Assembly: GCF_900128925.1 (NCBI RefSeq)
Contig: NZ_FQUJ01000002.1
Location: 34,856 to 98,855, forward strand
DNA from: Modicisalibacter ilicicola DSM 19980
GTDB lineage: Bacteria; Pseudomonadota; Gammaproteobacteria; Pseudomonadales; Halomonadaceae
Direction: 5' to 3'
Length of the DNA: 64,000 nt
The stretch's first letter is position 1; the number at the start of each line of letters is the position of its first letter. The notes beneath the pieces were generated by a model that did no database searches, was not told where the DNA came from, and saw only the letters and a program-made list of their open reading frames with translations. This document shows positions 61,008 through 64,000 of the stretch, in pieces. Position numbers and translations under genes: made by a program.

Positions 61008-61375
61008 ATGACCAGACTGGCGCGTTCTGTTCCTTCCACGATGAAAAACGTCAAGATGCCATCGGCTGTTCTGTTGGCGATATTTCTCTGCCTGAGCCTG
61101 GGGAATTCGGCACTGGCCGAAGAGGAAATGGAGCAGAGCAAAGGCAGCGACAGCTGGTTGCGAGCCTGATCACCGACACACCTCAGGAAGGCTTCGAGCT
61201 GGCCGTGAAACTCTCCCAGAAGGGCGTAGGCACTACCCAGCCGGACGCCAATGTGCGCAAGGCGCTGCGGGGTGCCTACGCGCGTGATCCGGATAGCCTG
61301 ATCGCTGCCTCGCAGGTGATCGCCATCCACTTTCAGACCGTGGCCGCAGCCAACGACTACTGGAAGGAAGACTGA
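61008..61375 (+). pseudogene. Frameshifted small secreted protein
   Basis: The first frame starts with ATG eight bases after AAGGAG. It encodes a signal peptide (MTRLARSVPSTMKNVKMP, then a hydrophobic core ending SALA) and EEEMEQ, but stops at 61167-61169. From about 61139 a second frame continues without interruption to 61375, reading QRQRQLVASLITDTPQEG and ending AAANDYWKED. Its composition looks like a real helical periplasmic domain. Joining the two requires loss of one base (or gain of two) near 61137, giving about 122 aa. There is no slippery sequence to suggest programmed shifting. The family is not recognised. Confidence 0.7.
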
Positions 61376-61452
61376 AGAGACGTGCCAAGGACGGCACGCC
61401 TCGGCATTGACCGCCATGAACAGCCGACGGCTTGTCGTGCGTTGCGACCGGG

Positions 61453-62766
61453 CTAGCCAATATCCCGCAACAACAGCGCGAACTCGATGCGTTCGGGCTC
61501 GATGGCCTCGCCGGGGATGGGCAGACGCACCACGTGCCCGGAACCCGGCGCCACATCGATTGTCTCGCCGCGCTTGTTCTCGAGCGCTGCGAGGGTAAAG
61601 CGGCGATTGCCGCCGGGCAGCATCAACTCCAGCGAGTCGCCCAGGGTGAAGCGGTTCTTGACGTCGACCTCCAGCCAGCCGCGGCTTGCGTCGTAATCGA
61701 TCACTTCGCCGACGAACTGCTGATGCACGCCGATGGAGTGGCCGCGCTCGTAGTTCTGGTATTCGTCGTGCACGTGGCGGCGATAGAAGCCTTCCGTGTA
61801 GCCGCGATTGGCCAGGTTCTCCAACTCGTCCATCAGGCCCATGTCGAAGGGCCGGCCGGCCAGGGCGTCGTCGATGGCGCGTCGGTAGACCTGGGCGGTG
61901 CGCGCCACGTAGTAATGCGACTTGGTACGTCCCTCGATCTTCAGCGAACTCACCCCCATCTCGGCCAATCGTCCCACGTGCTGTACGGCGCGCAAGTCCT
62001 TGGAATTCATGATGTAGGTGCCGTGCTCGTCCTCGTCGATGGGCATCAGCTCGCCGGGGCGCGTCACGTCCTCGATCAACGCCGCCTGGACGGGCTTGAG
62101 ATCGCCGGTCGTGTCGGTGTCCGCCGCGATGGTGTTGTACTTCCAGCGGCAGGCGTTGGTGCAGGTGCCCTGGTTGGGGTCGCGACGATTGAAGTAGCCC
62201 GACAGCAGGCAGCGTCCGGAATAGGCGATGCACAGGGCGCCATGCACGAAGGTCTCGATCTCCAGATCCGGGCATTCGCGGCGAATCTCGCCGATCTCTT
62301 CCAGGGAAAGCTCCCGGGACAGAATGATGCGGCTGATGCCCTGCCCCTGCCAGAAACGCGCCGCGGCATGGTTGACCACGTTGGACTGCACCGAGAGGTG
62401 GATGGTCTGCTCCGGCCAACGCTCGCGCACCATCATGATCAGCCCCGGGTCGGACATGATCAGCGCGTCCGGGCCGGCCTCGATGACCGGCTCCATGTCG
62501 CGCAGGTAGGTCTTGAGCTTGGCGTTGTGGGGCGCGATGTTCGAGGCGACGTAGAACGACTTGCCCTGGGCATGGGCCTCCTCGATGCCGCGGCCCAGAT
62601 TGGCGAGGTCGAAATCGTTGTTGCGTACCCGCAGCGAATAACGCGGCTGGCCGGCATAGACCGCATCGGCGCCGTAGGCAAAGGCGTAGCGCATGTTGCG
62701 GTAGTTGCCCGCCGGAGAGAGAAGCTCGGGGGCGGTGGTAGCGGCTTCCTGGGCGATAGAGCTCAT
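61453..62766 (-). CDS. trhP: tRNA 5-hydroxyuridine synthesis protein TrhP (U32 peptidase family)
   Basis: TrhP (YegQ) is a prephenate-dependent, Fe-S-containing U32-family protein that hydroxylates U34 of tRNA to ho5U, the precursor of cmo5U made by CmoA/CmoB. The 437-aa protein has PELLSPAGNYRNMRYAFAYG, the U32 signature ETFVHGALCIAYSGRCLLS, and cysteines in GTCTNACRWKY that with the others can bind a cluster. The size fits TrhP, not the UbiU/UbiV paralogues. It precedes nothing else in its operon and follows nnrS on the same strand. Confidence 0.92.
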   Translation of the reverse strand: MSSIAQEAATTAPELLSPAGNYRNMRYAFAYGADAVYAGQPRYSLRVRNNDFDLANLGRGIEEAHAQGKSFYVASNIAPHNAKLKTYLRDMEPVIEAGPDALIMSDPGLIMMVRERWPEQTIHLSVQSNVVNHAAARFWQGQGISRIILSRELSLEEIGEIRRECPDLEIETFVHGALCIAYSGRCLLSGYFNRRDPNQGTCTNACRWKYNTIAADTDTTGDLKPVQAALIEDVTRPGELMPIDEDEHGTYIMNSKDLRAVQHVGRLAEMGVSSLKIEGRTKSHYYVARTAQVYRRAIDDALAGRPFDMGLMDELENLANRGYTEGFYRRHVHDEYQNYERGHSIGVHQQFVGEVIDYDASRGWLEVDVKNRFTLGDSLELMLPGGNRRFTLAALENKRGETIDVAPGSGHVVRLPIPGEAIEPERIEFALLLRDIG

Positions 62767-62811
62767 GCTGTCCAGCTAGTGATATGATAAAAGTGAATGC
62801 CGATTATCGGT

Positions 62812-63987
62812 TTATCCATCCTTGCCATCCACCCGGGCGCTGAGCAGCGGCCTGGTGTAGAGCATCAGGAAGGTCGCGTAGGCCAGGCACCACAGCAGAA
62901 TGCTCAGGCTCAGCATCCAGTGGGTGACCTGGGGCCAGATGGCCGGGATCAGGGCGCGGAGGACCGTGGCCGCAAGCATCAGACCAAGGGCCAGGCCGAT
63001 GCCGGGCAAGGTTTCGATGGGCCGACCGGTATGTCCTAGCGAGACCCGGGAAATCATGGCGAGGATCATGGTGCTCATGCCGCCCATGGTCAGGGCATGA
63101 ACCGCCAGGGTGGCCGGCAGCAGGTTCATTGCGGCCAGGGCATACATCAAGAAACCCAGCGCCACGAAGCCATAGCTGGCGTGCAGCCCCCATAGCAGCG
63201 GCTCGTGCAGGGTACGCCACCCTTCCCAGCGCGCCAGGCGTAGCAGGTTGGCGAGCCCGGCCAGCAGGGCAATGACGGCGGTGACGATTGGCGGCACCGC
63301 CAGCCCCACGACTGCCAGCAGCAGAATCGCCACCAGTGCCACGACACTACCGATTGCCAGCTTTTCCAGCATCGGGACCGGCTGAGGCTTCTGGCGCTTC
63401 AGGCGCAAGGAGGTGAAAAACGGAATGACCCGGCCACCGAGAATGATCATCAACTGGCTGATCAGCAACACCGCCAGATAGGCGCCCTGACGCACCAGTT
63501 CGCCATCGCCGTGAAGCATGCCGGCATGCATCAGGACATTGGCGATCACCAGAAGCGTCAGCACCGGCAGGAAGATCAGGTTGCGCCATTGCTTGACGCG
63601 AATCACCAGTCGCGCCATGACAGCCGCCACCAGCGGCAGAAAGGCCAGATCGACCAAGGCAATCAGCAGCGGGTCGAGATTGCCGAGGGCCTGGGGAAAG
63701 GCCAGCAGCAGGCGTCCCGCAAGCCACACAGCGACTAGACCGAGCAGCGGCCAGCCCTTGAGGCTGGGCTGGCCGGTCCAGTTCTGCACCGCGGTAAGCA
63801 GGAAACCGGCGGCGATGGCTGCCACGAAGCCGAACAGCATCTCGTGCTGATGCCACCAGATCATGCCGCCCAGCGGTTCCAGCAGCAACGTGCCGTGCCA
63901 GAAGCCGCCCCACACCAGCATGGCCAGCAAGCTGAACAAGGTACCCAACAGGAACAACGGTCGAAACGCCAGTCGCCACAGCGGCAT
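62812..63987 (-). CDS. nnrS: NnrS family heme-copper membrane protein (start may lie outside)
   Basis: NnrS is a polytopic membrane protein with heme and copper that protects metabolism against nitrosative stress. The 391-aa frame has about twelve hydrophobic segments, WWHQHEMLFGFVAAI, an early LWRLAFRPLFLLG, and HALTMGGMSTMILAMISRVSLGHTGR. The family usually has a short tail before LWRLAFRP, and the frame stays open upstream to the window edge, so the ATG at 63987 may be internal and the gene 5'-truncated here. Like hmp, nnrS is commonly an NsrR target. Confidence 0.9.
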   Translation of the reverse strand: MPLWRLAFRPLFLLGTLFSLLAMLVWGGFWHGTLLLEPLGGMIWWHQHEMLFGFVAAIAAGFLLTAVQNWTGQPSLKGWPLLGLVAVWLAGRLLLAFPQALGNLDPLLIALVDLAFLPLVAAVMARLVIRVKQWRNLIFLPVLTLLVIANVLMHAGMLHGDGELVRQGAYLAVLLISQLMIILGGRVIPFFTSLRLKRQKPQPVPMLEKLAIGSVVALVAILLLAVVGLAVPPIVTAVIALLAGLANLLRLARWEGWRTLHEPLLWGLHASYGFVALGFLMYALAAMNLLPATLAVHALTMGGMSTMILAMISRVSLGHTGRPIETLPGIGLALGLMLAATVLRALIPAIWPQVTHWMLSLSILLWCLAYATFLMLYTRPLLSARVDGKDG

Positions 63988-64000
63988 GAGGCGAGTCAGT

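Overview
The window looks like a chromosomal segment of a GC-rich gammaproteobacterium, most likely Halomonadaceae (Halomonas-like). The evidence is the housekeeping order hfq-hflX-hflK-hflC, miaA-mutL-ami-tsaE-nnr, queG/orn/rsgA, yqiA-parE-parC-serB and cmoA-cmoB, the efp/epmA/epmB set, and overall protein resemblance. No 16S gene, tRNA or CRISPR array was seen, so the genus is an inference.

Layout: (1) 1-2.2 kb: a REP-like repeat, sufB and its Rrf2-type regulator, with a promoter overlapped by an IscR/SufR-like operator. (2) 2.6-16.4 kb: an exopolysaccharide locus built like the alginate synthase locus (Alg8-like polymerase, Alg44-like PilZ co-polymerase, AlgL-like lyases, AlgK-like Sel1 lipoproteins). 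It starts with a UDP-glucose dehydrogenase instead of GDP-mannose dehydrogenase, carries a PL14-type lyase, and lacks the alginate epimerase, acetylation and porin genes. The simplest reading is a c-di-GMP-controlled polyglucuronate-like polymer. (3) 16.4-40 kb: housekeeping genes for purine and histidine synthesis, membrane-protease control, tRNA and translation-factor modification, mismatch repair, cell-wall cleavage, phospholipid synthesis and a periplasmic-type molybdenum hydroxylase. (4) 40-43.9 kb: an orphan type VI secretion island. It has hcp behind a sigma-54-like promoter with three spaced palindromes, a 536-aa putative effector ending in glycine-rich segments, and its membrane immunity protein. 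Downstream are two more immunity genes, each preceded by a detached copy of the effector's extreme C-terminus. All three tip/immunity pairs overlap by exactly 14 nt. (5) 43.9-48.4 kb: a DUF6544-like membrane protein, a TIGR02647 protein, a protealysin-like protease with its emfourin inhibitor, and a YcgR/PilZ protein with a degenerate HD-GYP domain. (6) 48.4-64 kb: serB, parC, parE, yqiA, pgi, cmoAB, a RIO-type kinase, hmp with an NsrR-like operator, a frameshifted secreted protein, trhP and nnrS.

The most interesting items are the orphan toxin-tip/immunity array with its upstream regulatory architecture, the alginate-like machinery apparently fed by UDP-glucuronate, and a two-copy repeat family with a constant core and variable self-complementary arms.
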